Below are positions 36,785 through 44,895 of a stretch of 64,000 bases of DNA, piece after piece. The DNA lies in assembly GCA_031459855.1 (NCBI GenBank), contig JAVKHP010000001.1:2199906-2263905 (forward strand). The letters are read 5' to 3'. The position numbers were made by a program, and so were the translations under genes. The DNA comes from Armatimonadota bacterium (GTDB lineage: Bacteria > Sysuimicrobiota > Sysuimicrobiia > Sysuimicrobiales > Humicultoraceae). The first letter of the stretch is position 1; each line of letters starts with the position of its first letter. The notes beneath the pieces were generated by a model, which saw only the letters and a list, made by a program, of their open reading frames with translations, searched no databases and was not told where the DNA came from.

Positions 36785-37720
36785 ATGGTGTTTCGGGCGC
36801 ATCGTAGCACGGGCACCCGGCCCTGTAAAGGAACGACGGGCGTTCGCCGCCGGCGTGTCAGCTCACAGCGCAGGCGCCGTGGTGCAGGGCTCCTGACCGT
36901 CGGGCCGCGCTGCGGGGTCGTGGCGGTGCTGGTCCTGCTGGTCTGTCTGGCCTTGCCTGCGCGGCCGGCGCAGGCCGCGCTGATCAGCGAAGCCCAGGAG
37001 ATCCGGATCGGGCGCCAGGCAGCGGCCGAGCTCGAGCAGCAGTATCCCGTAAGCCCGGATGCCGGCCTGCGCGCCCGCGTCACCGCCATCGGGGAACGGA
37101 TCGCCGCGCGCTCGGCGCGGCCCGGCCTGCCCTACACGTTCAAGGTGCTGCGGGTCCGCGAGGTGAACGCCATCTCGCTCCCCGGCGGGTTCATCTACGC
37201 CACCGAGGGCCTGGTGCGGTTCGTGGAGTCCGACGACGAGTTGGCCTTCGTGCTGGGCCACGAGATCGGACACGTGGCGGCGCGCCACCACGTCCAGCTG
37301 CTGGAGCGCCATTTCTTCCTGGCGCTGGTGGCCCAGCTGTTGTTCGGCGGCGACCCCACCGCAGCCCAGGTGGCCGCCATCGTGCGCTTCTTCGTCCAGC
37401 GGGGGTTCTCGCGCGAGTTCGAGTTCGAGGCCGACCGCCTGGCCGTCGCCTATACCCACCGTGCCGGGTTCGACGCGTCGGCGGGCCTTGCGTTCATGCG
37501 CCGGCTCCGGGCCGCCGAGGGCCGCGACCCCAGCCAGTTCGAGGTGTTGTTCCGCACGCACCCCGGCCTGGCCGACCGCATCGAGCGCGTGCGGCGCGAG
37601 CTGCGACAGCTCGGCTACGAGGTGGGAGCCGACGGGCGCCTGCGCCGGAGCCTCAGGCGGCCGCCCGCAGACCGCCCGGGGGCACCGCGCGCGTGGGTGC
37701 GGGACCCGGCGGCCGCGTGA
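36785..37720 (+). CDS. M48-family metalloprotease
   Basis: Zinc protease of about 311 residues. The HEIGH motif starts at His159 and the third ligand glutamate lies in EFEFEADRLAVAY. A hydrophobic segment around 40-60 (VVAVLVLLVCLALPARPAQA) is a signal peptide, so it is periplasmic, like BepA/LoiP proteins that maintain outer-membrane assembly. The start is uncertain: the ATG at 36785 is 8 bases from the divergent gene's ATG and lies upstream of that gene's promoter, so a later start (for example GTG at 36920) is possible. A C-terminal Pro/Arg-rich tail follows the protease core. Confidence 0.85.
   Translation: MVFRAHRSTGTRPCKGTTGVRRRRVSSQRRRRGAGLLTVGPRCGVVAVLVLLVCLALPARPAQAALISEAQEIRIGRQAAAELEQQYPVSPDAGLRARVTAIGERIAARSARPGLPYTFKVLRVREVNAISLPGGFIYATEGLVRFVESDDELAFVLGHEIGHVAARHHVQLLERHFFLALVAQLLFGGDPTAAQVAAIVRFFVQRGFSREFEFEADRLAVAYTHRAGFDASAGLAFMRRLRAAEGRDPSQFEVLFRTHPGLADRIERVRRELRQLGYEVGADGRLRRSLRRPPADRPGAPRAWVRDPAAA
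36801..36829 (-). promoter_or_regulatory. Promoter for the fused molybdopterin synthase gene
   Basis: On the minus strand TTTACA (36824-36829) and TACGAT (36801-36806) are separated by 17 bases; TGC before the -10 makes it an extended -10. It lies 24 bases before the ATG at 36777, giving a leader of roughly 18 bases. It overlaps the 5' end of the divergent M48 protease frame. Confidence 0.6.
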
Positions 37721-38622
37721 TCCGGATCGCCGACCCCTACGCGGGCCCCGGGCGGTGGTGTCGTGCCCAGCTCCACTGCCACACCCACCACTCCGACGGC
37801 CGCCGCTCGCCGGCAGACCTGGCGCGGCGCTACCGCGATGCAGGCTACACCTTCGTCGTCTTCACCGACCACGACCGCATCACGCGCTGCGACGACCTCA
37901 ACGACGCCACGTTCCTGGCGCTGCCGGGCGTGGAGGAGACCGTCACGTGGGGGATCTGGCCCCTGGGACCGCACCTGGGCCGGCTCCTCGTGGAGGACGT
38001 GCTCGGCGCCGGACCGCCGGAGGAACGCATCCGGCACACGCTGGCCTGTGGCGGGGTGCCGAGTCTGCACCATCCCTCGTGGACGGGCAACTTCTGGACC
38101 GGCGCCTGGACGGCGCAGGTGCTGGCGCGGTTGCCGACGCCGTTCCTGGTGGAGATCTGGAACCCACACTCCCACCCGGAGGAAGACCTCCGGCGCTGGT
38201 TGCACGCAGTGCGCGCCCATGGCCCCGGCGTCATGGTGGTCGCCAGCGCAGGCGACGACTACCACGTCGACGCGCAGTTCGACCGTGCCTGGGTGGTGGT
38301 CAAGGTGGACGCAGTGACCCCAACCGCCCTGCGCCGGGCGCTGTTGGGTGGGGCGTGCTACGCCTCCACCGGGGTGACCGCGACGTTCGGCGTCGAGGGC
38401 CCCGCGATCGTCGCCCACGCAGAGGCCGACGAGGTGCTCGTGCTCGATGCCGCCGGGCGCCTCCGCCGTCGCCTGGGATCAGGCGGCGGTACGTACCTGC
38501 CCGAGGGCGATGAGGGGTTCGTGCGGCTGGAGTGCCGCGCCGGCGTGCGCCGGGCCTGGAGCCAGGTATTCTGGATCAGCGCCGCGGAGGGAGAGGCTGG
38601 CCGTGCAGCACCGGTGGGCTAG
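37717..38622 (+). CDS. PHP-domain metallohydrolase
   Basis: A 301-residue polymerase-and-histidinol-phosphatase domain protein. Metal ligands: HCHTHHSDG near the N-terminus, FTDHD, SLHHPSWTG and NPHSHPEED. GTGA overlap with the protease stop. Stand-alone PHP proteins are phosphoesterases for small molecules such as nucleoside or sugar phosphates. The C-terminal part (about 220-300) is an extra beta-rich region. Substrate unknown. Confidence 0.87.
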   Translation: MIRIADPYAGPGRWCRAQLHCHTHHSDGRRSPADLARRYRDAGYTFVVFTDHDRITRCDDLNDATFLALPGVEETVTWGIWPLGPHLGRLLVEDVLGAGPPEERIRHTLACGGVPSLHHPSWTGNFWTGAWTAQVLARLPTPFLVEIWNPHSHPEEDLRRWLHAVRAHGPGVMVVASAGDDYHVDAQFDRAWVVVKVDAVTPTALRRALLGGACYASTGVTATFGVEGPAIVAHAEADEVLVLDAAGRLRRRLGSGGGTYLPEGDEGFVRLECRAGVRRAWSQVFWISAAEGEAGRAAPVG

Positions 38623-38658
38623 CCGGCCTCGATCCTTGAGATCGGCGCCGCGCGGTGT

Positions 38659-38691
38659 GCCTCCCCCGGCATCCCCTCGAGTAGGGGAGGC
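38659..38691 (+). promoter_or_regulatory. Hairpin sequestering a Shine-Dalgarno
   Basis: GCCTCCCC (38659-38666) is complementary to GGGGAGGC (38684-38691), and CCCCT (38673-38677) is complementary to AGGGG (38683-38687). Both pairings hide the GGGGAGG ribosome binding site of the ATG at 38695 and exclude each other. Pairing is seen; regulation is inferred. Confidence 0.5.
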
Positions 38692-38694
38692 GTC

Positions 38695-40185
38695 ATGGCG
38701 AGAGAGGGACCTGCAGGTGCTCAGGGAAGAGGACACAAGGGAGGACACGAGGTGAGCATCACCCCCGCGGCCGCTGCGCGCGCGGAAGACGAGGCCGCAG
38801 CCTACGAGGCGTTCCTCGCCGCGTACCCGGAGTACGCCGACACGCGCCTGCTCGACGACCTGCGGGCCAGCGAGTACGCGCGGCTGGACGCTGTCGGGCA
38901 CGTCTACCTGGACTACACCGGCGCGAGCCTCTACGCCGCCTCGCAGCTGACCGAGCACCACGCGCTGCTGCGCCAGCGCGTGCTGGGCAATCCCCATTCG
39001 CAGAACCCCGCCTCGGCCGAGGCCACCGCGCTGGTGGAGGAGGCCCGCCAAGCGGTGTTGCGCTTCTTCAACGCCCCGCCCGAGGAGTACGTGGCGATCT
39101 TCACGTCCAACGCCACGGGCGCCCTCAAACTGGTCGGGGAAGCCTACCCGTTCGGCCCCCAAGGCCGCTACCTGCTGACCTTCGACAACCACAACTCGGT
39201 GAACGGCATCCGCGAGTTCGCGCGCGCCCGCGGCGCGACGGTGACCTATGTACCCCTGGTGCTCCCCGACATGGGCGTCGACGAGGCACATCTCGAGGCG
39301 CAGCTGCGGGCGGGACCGGGCACCGCCGGCCTGTTCGCCTATCCCGCGCAGTCCAACTTCTCAGGCGTGCAGCACGCGCTGGCGTGGATCGACCGGGCGC
39401 ACCACTACGGGTGGGACGTGCTGCTGGATGCGGCCGCGTTCGTGCCCACCAACCGGCTCGACCTCGGCCGGTGGAAGCCCGACTTCGTAGCGCTGTCGTT
39501 CTACAAGATGTTCGGATACCCCACGGGGGTCGGGTGCCTGCTGGCGCGGCGCGCGGCGCTGGCGCGCCTGCGCCGTCCCTGGTTCGCCGGCGGAACGATC
39601 ACCGTCGCCTCGGTCCAGGGCGACCGGCACTACCTGGCAGAGGGCGAGGCGGCCTTCGAGGACGGCACCCCGGACTTCCTGGCGATTCCCGCGGTGCCCA
39701 TCGGGCTGCGGCACCTCGAGCGCATCGGCCTCGAGCGCCTGCACACGCGCCTGCACTGCCTGACCGGATGGCTGCTCGACCAGCTGCAGGCGCTCCGGCA
39801 TCGGTCCGGTGCGCCGGTGGTGCGGATCTACGGCCCCACGACCACGGTTGGCCGGGGCGCTACGGTCACCATGAACTTCTACGACGCCCGCGGGCGGTTC
39901 GTGGACCACCGGGCGGTCGAGCAGGAGGCCGCGGCGGCGGCGATCGCGCTGCGCACGGGCTGTTTCTGCAACCCCGGGGGCGGCGAGGTGGCCCTGGGCC
40001 TGGACCGCACCGAGCTCGTCGCCTGCTTCAGCCGGCCGACCGACCGGTTGACCATGGAGGACTTCCGGCGGTGCATCGATGGCAAGAGCAGCGGCGCCGT
40101 GCGCGTGTCGCTGGGGATCGCCAGCACCTTCGCCGATGTCTACCGGTTCGTGGCGTTCGCACGCGGGTTCGTCGACCGGGGCTGA
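38695..40185 (+). CDS. Molybdenum-cofactor-sulfurase/cysteine-desulfurase-like PLP enzyme
   Basis: Class-V aminotransferase-fold protein (496 aa). YLDYTGASLYA near 85-95, SNATGALKL, the PLP-binding Lys271 in SFYKMFGYPTG, and a candidate sulfur-carrying cysteine in RTGCFCNPGGGE. These are features of the N-terminal domain of eukaryotic Moco sulfurase and of related bacterial proteins. It has no MOSC domain. Two starts compete: ATG at 38695 with GGGGAGG, which is in a hairpin, and GTG at 38752 with GGGAGG eight bases upstream. Since the window contains Moco genes, a sulfur-transfer role is plausible but unproven. Confidence 0.87.
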   Translation: MAREGPAGAQGRGHKGGHEVSITPAAAARAEDEAAAYEAFLAAYPEYADTRLLDDLRASEYARLDAVGHVYLDYTGASLYAASQLTEHHALLRQRVLGNPHSQNPASAEATALVEEARQAVLRFFNAPPEEYVAIFTSNATGALKLVGEAYPFGPQGRYLLTFDNHNSVNGIREFARARGATVTYVPLVLPDMGVDEAHLEAQLRAGPGTAGLFAYPAQSNFSGVQHALAWIDRAHHYGWDVLLDAAAFVPTNRLDLGRWKPDFVALSFYKMFGYPTGVGCLLARRAALARLRRPWFAGGTITVASVQGDRHYLAEGEAAFEDGTPDFLAIPAVPIGLRHLERIGLERLHTRLHCLTGWLLDQLQALRHRSGAPVVRIYGPTTTVGRGATVTMNFYDARGRFVDHRAVEQEAAAAAIALRTGCFCNPGGGEVALGLDRTELVACFSRPTDRLTMEDFRRCIDGKSSGAVRVSLGIASTFADVYRFVAFARGFVDRG

Positions 40186-40263
40186 GGGTGGGGGCACCGG
40201 CTGCCCCGGCGGGTGCGGACACGGCCACTCGCGGGTGCGGCGGGGCATGACGGGGCGTCATCC

Positions 40264-41730
40264 GTGACCCACCGCGCACGGGTGCGGTTCGAGCGCGGGT
40301 CGCTGCGGCTGGACTTGCCGTCCTCGGTCCGCATGCCGCCCTACTGCGTCTGGGACGCCCGCGTGGGCGCGTGGCGGACCGAGGCCATGCGCTACGGGCA
40401 GATCCGCGAGGACGCCCCACGGTACGGCCTCGACGTGGTGGACGAGGCGGCGCGGTTCTTCGACCTGCCGCCGCTCCGCCCGGTGCTCCCGTCGCTACGG
40501 CCCGACCAGCAGGCCGCCATCGACGCGTGGGAGCGCGCGGGCGGGCGCGGGGTGGTCGTCAAGCCCACCGGCACCGGCAAGACCGAGATCGCCCTGGCCA
40601 TCGTCGCGCGCCGCCGCGTCTCGGCGCTGATCGTGGTGCCGCTGCGCGACCTGATGTACCAGTGGCACCGTCGGATCCGCCAGGGCCTGGGGGTGGATGC
40701 CGGGTTGCTGGGCGACGGCCACCGCGCGATCTTGCCGGTCACGGTCACCACCTACGACAGCGCGTACATCCACATGCGGGAGATCGGCAACCGCTTCCGC
40801 CTGGTGGTCTACGACGAGGCCCATCACCTGCCGGCGCCGGCGCTGCGGGAGAGCGCGCTCGACTGCCTGGCGCCGCTGCGGCTGGGGCTCACGGCCACAC
40901 CCTGGCGCGCCGACGGCGCCGACCGTCTGCTGGAGACGCTGATCGGCCCCGTGGTCTACGTCGAGCAGATCCCCCAGGCGCGCGGCCGCACCCTCGCCGA
41001 CTACACCATCGTGCGGGTCCCGATCTACCTCACCGACGCCGAGCAGGCCGAGTTCGACGCGCTCTCCCGCCGCATCCGCCGGTACGTCGCGCGCTGGCGG
41101 CAGGAGCAGACCGCCCGGCGCGCGGCCGGCGGCGGCGTCCCCGTCGACCCTCCCGCGCCGTCCGCCTTCGACTGGACGCGCGACCTCGCCGTGCGCGCGC
41201 GGACCGATCCCGAGGCGCACGCGATCCTGCGGGCTTATCGGCGCAAGCTGGCCCTCGTGCACCGCTCGGCGGAGAAGCTGCGCGTGGTGGAAGATCTCCT
41301 GCGTCTGCACCCCGACGAGCAGATGGTGATCTTCACCGCGTCCGCCCGCATGGCCCTCGACGTGTCGGCGCGGTTCCTCATCCCGGCGCTGACCACGTCC
41401 TCGCCGGCCGAGGAGCGTCGCCGCGTGCTCGACCTGTTCGGTCAGGGGCGCGTGCGGGCTCTTGTGGCGTGCGAGGTCCTCAACGAGGGGTGGGACGCGC
41501 CCGCGGTGAAGGTCGGGGTGGTGCTGGGCGGCGAGAAGGGGACCCGCGAGGCCGTCCAGCGGCTCGGTCGGCTGCTGCGGAAGACCGGCGACCGCCGGGC
41601 GAGGCTGTACGAGGTGGTCGTGCAGGAGTCGCCCGAGGTGCGCCGGGCGCGACGGCGCCGCCACACCGATGCTTACCAGACAGCACCGCATCTATCACTG
41701 GATCAGGCCCGGCAGGGCGATCTCTTCTGA
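40264..41730 (+). CDS. XPB/Rad25-like DNA helicase
   Basis: Superfamily-2 helicase (488 aa). An N-terminal damage-recognition-like region (about 1-80, with PYCVWDARVGAWR) precedes motif I VKPTGTGKTE, motif II VYDEAHHLP, motif III LTATPWR and motif VI QRLGRLLRKTGDRR. GTG at 40264. The next gene, which overlaps its end by 62 bases, is the DUF790/Bax1-like nuclease. In archaea XPB and Bax1 form a helicase-nuclease pair for nucleotide excision repair. The layout here is the same, pointing to a bacterial counterpart. Confidence 0.9.
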   Translation: MTHRARVRFERGSLRLDLPSSVRMPPYCVWDARVGAWRTEAMRYGQIREDAPRYGLDVVDEAARFFDLPPLRPVLPSLRPDQQAAIDAWERAGGRGVVVKPTGTGKTEIALAIVARRRVSALIVVPLRDLMYQWHRRIRQGLGVDAGLLGDGHRAILPVTVTTYDSAYIHMREIGNRFRLVVYDEAHHLPAPALRESALDCLAPLRLGLTATPWRADGADRLLETLIGPVVYVEQIPQARGRTLADYTIVRVPIYLTDAEQAEFDALSRRIRRYVARWRQEQTARRAAGGGVPVDPPAPSAFDWTRDLAVRARTDPEAHAILRAYRRKLALVHRSAEKLRVVEDLLRLHPDEQMVIFTASARMALDVSARFLIPALTTSSPAEERRRVLDLFGQGRVRALVACEVLNEGWDAPAVKVGVVLGGEKGTREAVQRLGRLLRKTGDRRARLYEVVVQESPEVRRARRRRHTDAYQTAPHLSLDQARQGDLF

Positions 41731-42949
41731 TCGCCTGGAGCCCGACTGCCTGCCGCACCTGGTGCGCGCCATCGCGGTGTACCGGCGGCTGGTCGGGCGG
41801 CCACGGGCTCAGGTACGGGAGGCCGCGCGTCACGCGCTGGCGGCGCTGCGGCCCGACCGCGTGGAGGCGCTGGTGAAGCTCCTGGAGGATGCGGCCACCT
41901 ACGACTGGCCGCGGGGGCCCGAGGCGGCCGCACGCCGGCTGCGCCTCTTCGAGGCTGCCGCGCGCGAGCATCCCGTGCTCGACGCCGCACGCGCCGCCGC
42001 CCTGGTTGCGGACGTGGCGCAGGACTGGGCAGATGGAGGGGATGTGCGGTCGAGATCCGGTGTGCCCGCGCCGACCGGCGCCCGCGCGTCGAGCTCGCCG
42101 CGGACGCTGGTTTCCCTGCTCTACGCCGACTACCCCGAGTTCCACCGCCTGCGCGCCTTCCCTCCCGACTACACGCCCGAGGACCTGCGCGACGACTACG
42201 CGCTGGCCCAGGCGCAGGCCCTGCTGTACGATGCGGTGCGCGTTACGGTGGAGGCGACCGACGCCTTCGGCCACGTGGTGCGCGCTGTGCGTCTGGCGCG
42301 CCTGATCCACCAGATCGAACGGCTGCCGGCGGGCTACCGGCTGGTCCTCGACGGTCCCGCCTCGGTGCTGCGCCACACCCACGCCTACGGCGTGGACTTC
42401 GCGAAGTTCCTGGCCGCGCTGGTCGCGGTCTCCGGCTGGACGCTGACCGCTGAGATCACGTTGCGCAAGGGGTGGCGGCCGGTCCTCTTCGCCCTCTCCG
42501 ACGCCCACGGGCTCCGGTCCCGCGTGTCCCCGCCGGCGCTGTTCGACTCGCGCCTGGAGGAGCGGTTCGCCCGCAAGTTCGGTGCGGCCCGCGACGGCTG
42601 GCGGCTCGTGCGCGAGGGCGCGATCCTGGCCGCGGGCGAGGCACTGCTCGTGCCCGACTTCCTGTTCCGCCACGAAGACGGCACGGAGGTCGCCCTGGAG
42701 ATCGTCGGCTACTGGACCCCGGAGTACCTGGAGTACAAGTTCCAGAAGCTGAGCCGGGTGCGCGGGGTGAACCTGCTGGTGGCTGTGCGACCTCAGCTCG
42801 CGGCGCGGGCCGGCACCCTGCCCGCGACGGTGCTGTCCTTCCGCAGCGGCATCCTACTGCGGGACTTGCTGCCGCGGCTCGAGGCGTTCCGGCAGCAGGG
42901 CAGCCGGGCGGGGCTTGCGCAGGGACGTGCGGGTGATCCCGTAGGGTGA
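41669..42949 (+). CDS. DUF790/Bax1-like nuclease, partner of XPB
   Basis: A 426-residue DUF790 protein. The C-terminal third has a PD-(D/E)XK-like site: ALLVPDFLFRHEDG, then VALEIVGYWTPEYLEYK, giving the acidic and lysine residues of a metal-dependent nuclease. The N-terminal part is helical with LRARRL-type basic stretches, and DYTPEDLRDDYALAQAQALLY in the middle matches the family. It overlaps the helicase gene by 62 bases, strong evidence of joint production. In Sulfolobus the homologue Bax1 binds XPB and cuts bubble DNA. A Ser/Ala-rich stretch near 125-145 is an insertion. Confidence 0.85.
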   Translation: MLTRQHRIYHWIRPGRAISSDRLEPDCLPHLVRAIAVYRRLVGRPRAQVREAARHALAALRPDRVEALVKLLEDAATYDWPRGPEAAARRLRLFEAAAREHPVLDAARAAALVADVAQDWADGGDVRSRSGVPAPTGARASSSPRTLVSLLYADYPEFHRLRAFPPDYTPEDLRDDYALAQAQALLYDAVRVTVEATDAFGHVVRAVRLARLIHQIERLPAGYRLVLDGPASVLRHTHAYGVDFAKFLAALVAVSGWTLTAEITLRKGWRPVLFALSDAHGLRSRVSPPALFDSRLEERFARKFGAARDGWRLVREGAILAAGEALLVPDFLFRHEDGTEVALEIVGYWTPEYLEYKFQKLSRVRGVNLLVAVRPQLAARAGTLPATVLSFRSGILLRDLLPRLEAFRQQGSRAGLAQGRAGDPVG

Positions 42950-43149
42950 CGTGGGAGCCGGCACCCCGGGTGCAAAACGGCTCGGTCACGCGGGCGTCTG
43001 TGGATCGTGCGCGACGCACCGCACCCCGTTGTTATGCCCTCTGGCGACACCGCCCGGCGCTATGCCGCGGGCGACGCTGTGCTGTGACTGGTGGGGGCGT
43101 CGGCGCCGCGTGGGCAACGGCGGACGTGACGTGGTGCCCCCGTCGGCGG

Positions 43150-43695
43150 TTACGGGAGCAGGTCCGCCACGACCAGAGGGCCCAGCGCACAGAGCGGCAC
43201 GACACGGTCGTGCGCCCCCAGGCGCCGGATCGTGCGATAGGTGCCCTCCAGCGGGTCCCGGTAGACTTCGAGGACACGGTCGACCAGGTTGACGATCCAG
43301 TACTCGGGAATCATCGCCCGGGCGTAGAGCGCGAGTTTCCGGGTGCGGTCGAACTCGAGGGTGGTGTCGGCGACCTCGACCACGAGCGCAGCGGTGGTTG
43401 GGTGCTGCGCGGTGCGGCTCCGCGGGTCACCGGCGACGACGGCCAGATCGGGTTCTGGCTCAGAGTCGGCGCCGAGCGCAAGCGGCATCTGCACGCGGAC
43501 CGCCTGCTCCGGCCCCACGAGACGCAGCAGCGCGCGTTGGACCAGCTCCACCGCCGCCGCGTGGGCGGCGCTCTGGGGTGTCATCTCCACGATCTCTCCC
43601 TGGACCAACTGCACCCGGCTGCCCGGGTCGAATGCGCCGGCGCGCACCAGCCGCTCGTACTCGTCGCGTGTCCAGACTTTGGCCCGAACGGTCAC
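43150..43695 (-). CDS. Uma2-family (DUF820) nuclease-like protein
   Basis: A 181-residue PD-(D/E)XK-fold protein. EPEPDLAVV and LVVEVADTT supply the acidic residues and FDRTRKLALYARAMIPEYWIVN supplies the lysine and the typical family segment. These proteins are abundant in cyanobacteria and other Terrabacteria and have no firmly established role. GTG at 43695 has GGAGG six bases upstream; the longer in-frame extension is not needed. Tandem 13-base repeats lie just before it. It ends 200 bases after the XPB-Bax1 pair on the opposite strand. The gap 42950-43149 has only a GC-rich inverted repeat. Confidence 0.85.
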   Translation of the reverse strand: MTVRAKVWTRDEYERLVRAGAFDPGSRVQLVQGEIVEMTPQSAAHAAAVELVQRALLRLVGPEQAVRVQMPLALGADSEPEPDLAVVAGDPRSRTAQHPTTAALVVEVADTTLEFDRTRKLALYARAMIPEYWIVNLVDRVLEVYRDPLEGTYRTIRRLGAHDRVVPLCALGPLVVADLLP

Positions 43696-43722
43696 AGCCT
43701 GCCTCCGTACGTCCTCAACTAT

Positions 43723-43748
43723 AGAACATAGCATGAGAACATAGCATG
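43723..43748. repeat. Perfect 13-bp tandem repeat before the Uma2 gene
   Basis: AGAACATAGCATG occurs twice in direct succession (43723-43735 and 43736-43748). It is AT-rich in a GC-rich region and lies 28-53 bases before the Uma2 GTG, where a promoter would be expected. It may be a regulator binding site or a slippage product. Confidence 0.85.
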
Positions 43749-43776
43749 CGCGGTGGGCCGGCGCAGGCGCCCGACG

Positions 43777-44895
43777 TCACGAGGCCTTCCTGCCCGGACC
43801 CTCGCGGGCCATCTCTGCCAGTGCTGCGGCGATGCGCGCCGCCGCGCCCGGCGGTCCCATCAGCGCGCGGCCAGCAGCCCCGCGGCGTTCGCGTTCGGCC
43901 GGCGCGCGCAGCAGGCGCACCGCGGCAGCGGCAGCCTCCTGCCACGTGCGTGTCGTGATCAGCGCGTCGCCCAGCAACCGCGCCTGGGCCGCCAGGAACG
44001 CCGGCGAGAACTGCGGCCCGCGGCTGGGGAAGGCCACCACCGGCCGCCCCATGCCCGCGGCCTGCTCGTGCGCGGTGCCGGCGAAGCCCATCACCAGCGC
44101 CGCCCGCGCCACCGCGTCGGCGAAGGCGGTCGTCACGTGGATCGCCGGCGTCTCGGGCAGCCGTGCGCGCACGCCGTCTTCGGATATCGTCGGCGCCAGG
44201 ACCATGAGGAAGCGGACCTCCGGCACCGCCGCCGCGACGGCGCGTGCGGCCTGCGCCAGCACCGCGGCGTTGTCCGGCGCATCGTGGCGGCTGCCTGGCA
44301 ACAACGCCACCACCGGCGCGTCCGGGGGCACCGGGAACGTCGCGCCGCGAGGCCGGACCAGGTCCATCATCACGTTGCCCAGGCAGTCCGCGGGCACGCC
44401 CAGCCGCCGCAGGGCTGCTGCGGTCTCGTGGTCGCGGGCGAAGACACGCGCCGCGAACCGCCGCAACCCCACCCTGGCCAGGAACCCGAAGGGCGCGATG
44501 CGCACCGAATCGGCCGTGGAGACGAAGGCCACGCGCGGGGCGGCGGTGCTGGCCATCCACAGGCAGTAGGTGTCGCCGACGGCCACCACCAGGTCGGCGT
44601 GACCGTACCAGCGGGCCAGCGTGGCCCGCTGGGCGACCCACAGGCCGATCACGCCGGCGCGCAGGTCCGCGCCCAGCCCCCGCAACCCCGCCCGAAATGC
44701 GAACCCTGCGCTGGGCAGCGTCCGACGCGGGTCCAGCAGCCGGACGTCCGGAGGGTACGCGCCGGTCCCCACCAGCGGGTAGGCGGTGATCTCGGCGCCA
44801 GGCAGGTGCCGGATGATCTCCGCCGCGATCAGGTCCTCGGCGTAGCCGTTGCTGACGAAGAGCGCCCGCACCGCTGGGTTACTCCTCTTCACCAC
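43777..44895 (-). CDS. Lipid-A-disaccharide-synthase-related glycosyltransferase 1
   Basis: A 372-residue LpxB-related, GT-B-fold protein. It shows ALFVSNGYAEDLIAAEII at the N-terminus, VAVGDTYCLWMAST, VVALLPGSRHDAP in the nucleotide-sugar domain and GFAGTAHEQAAGMGRPVVAFP. True LpxB joins UDP-diacylglucosamine to lipid X. This subfamily occurs in organisms without the usual lipid A pathway, so its acceptor is uncertain. Its GTG overlaps the stop of the glycosyltransferase upstream; it is last in a six-gene minus-strand operon. Confidence 0.85.
   Translation of the reverse strand: MVKRSNPAVRALFVSNGYAEDLIAAEIIRHLPGAEITAYPLVGTGAYPPDVRLLDPRRTLPSAGFAFRAGLRGLGADLRAGVIGLWVAQRATLARWYGHADLVVAVGDTYCLWMASTAAPRVAFVSTADSVRIAPFGFLARVGLRRFAARVFARDHETAAALRRLGVPADCLGNVMMDLVRPRGATFPVPPDAPVVALLPGSRHDAPDNAAVLAQAARAVAAAVPEVRFLMVLAPTISEDGVRARLPETPAIHVTTAFADAVARAALVMGFAGTAHEQAAGMGRPVVAFPSRGPQFSPAFLAAQARLLGDALITTRTWQEAAAAAVRLLRAPAERERRGAAGRALMGPPGAAARIAAALAEMAREGPGRKAS

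Noticed and set aside
42950-43149. tRNA or small RNA in the gap after the Bax1-like gene
   Set aside because: No T-loop or anticodon-arm pattern; only a GC-rich inverted repeat (GAGCCG...CGGCTC around 42957-42986).
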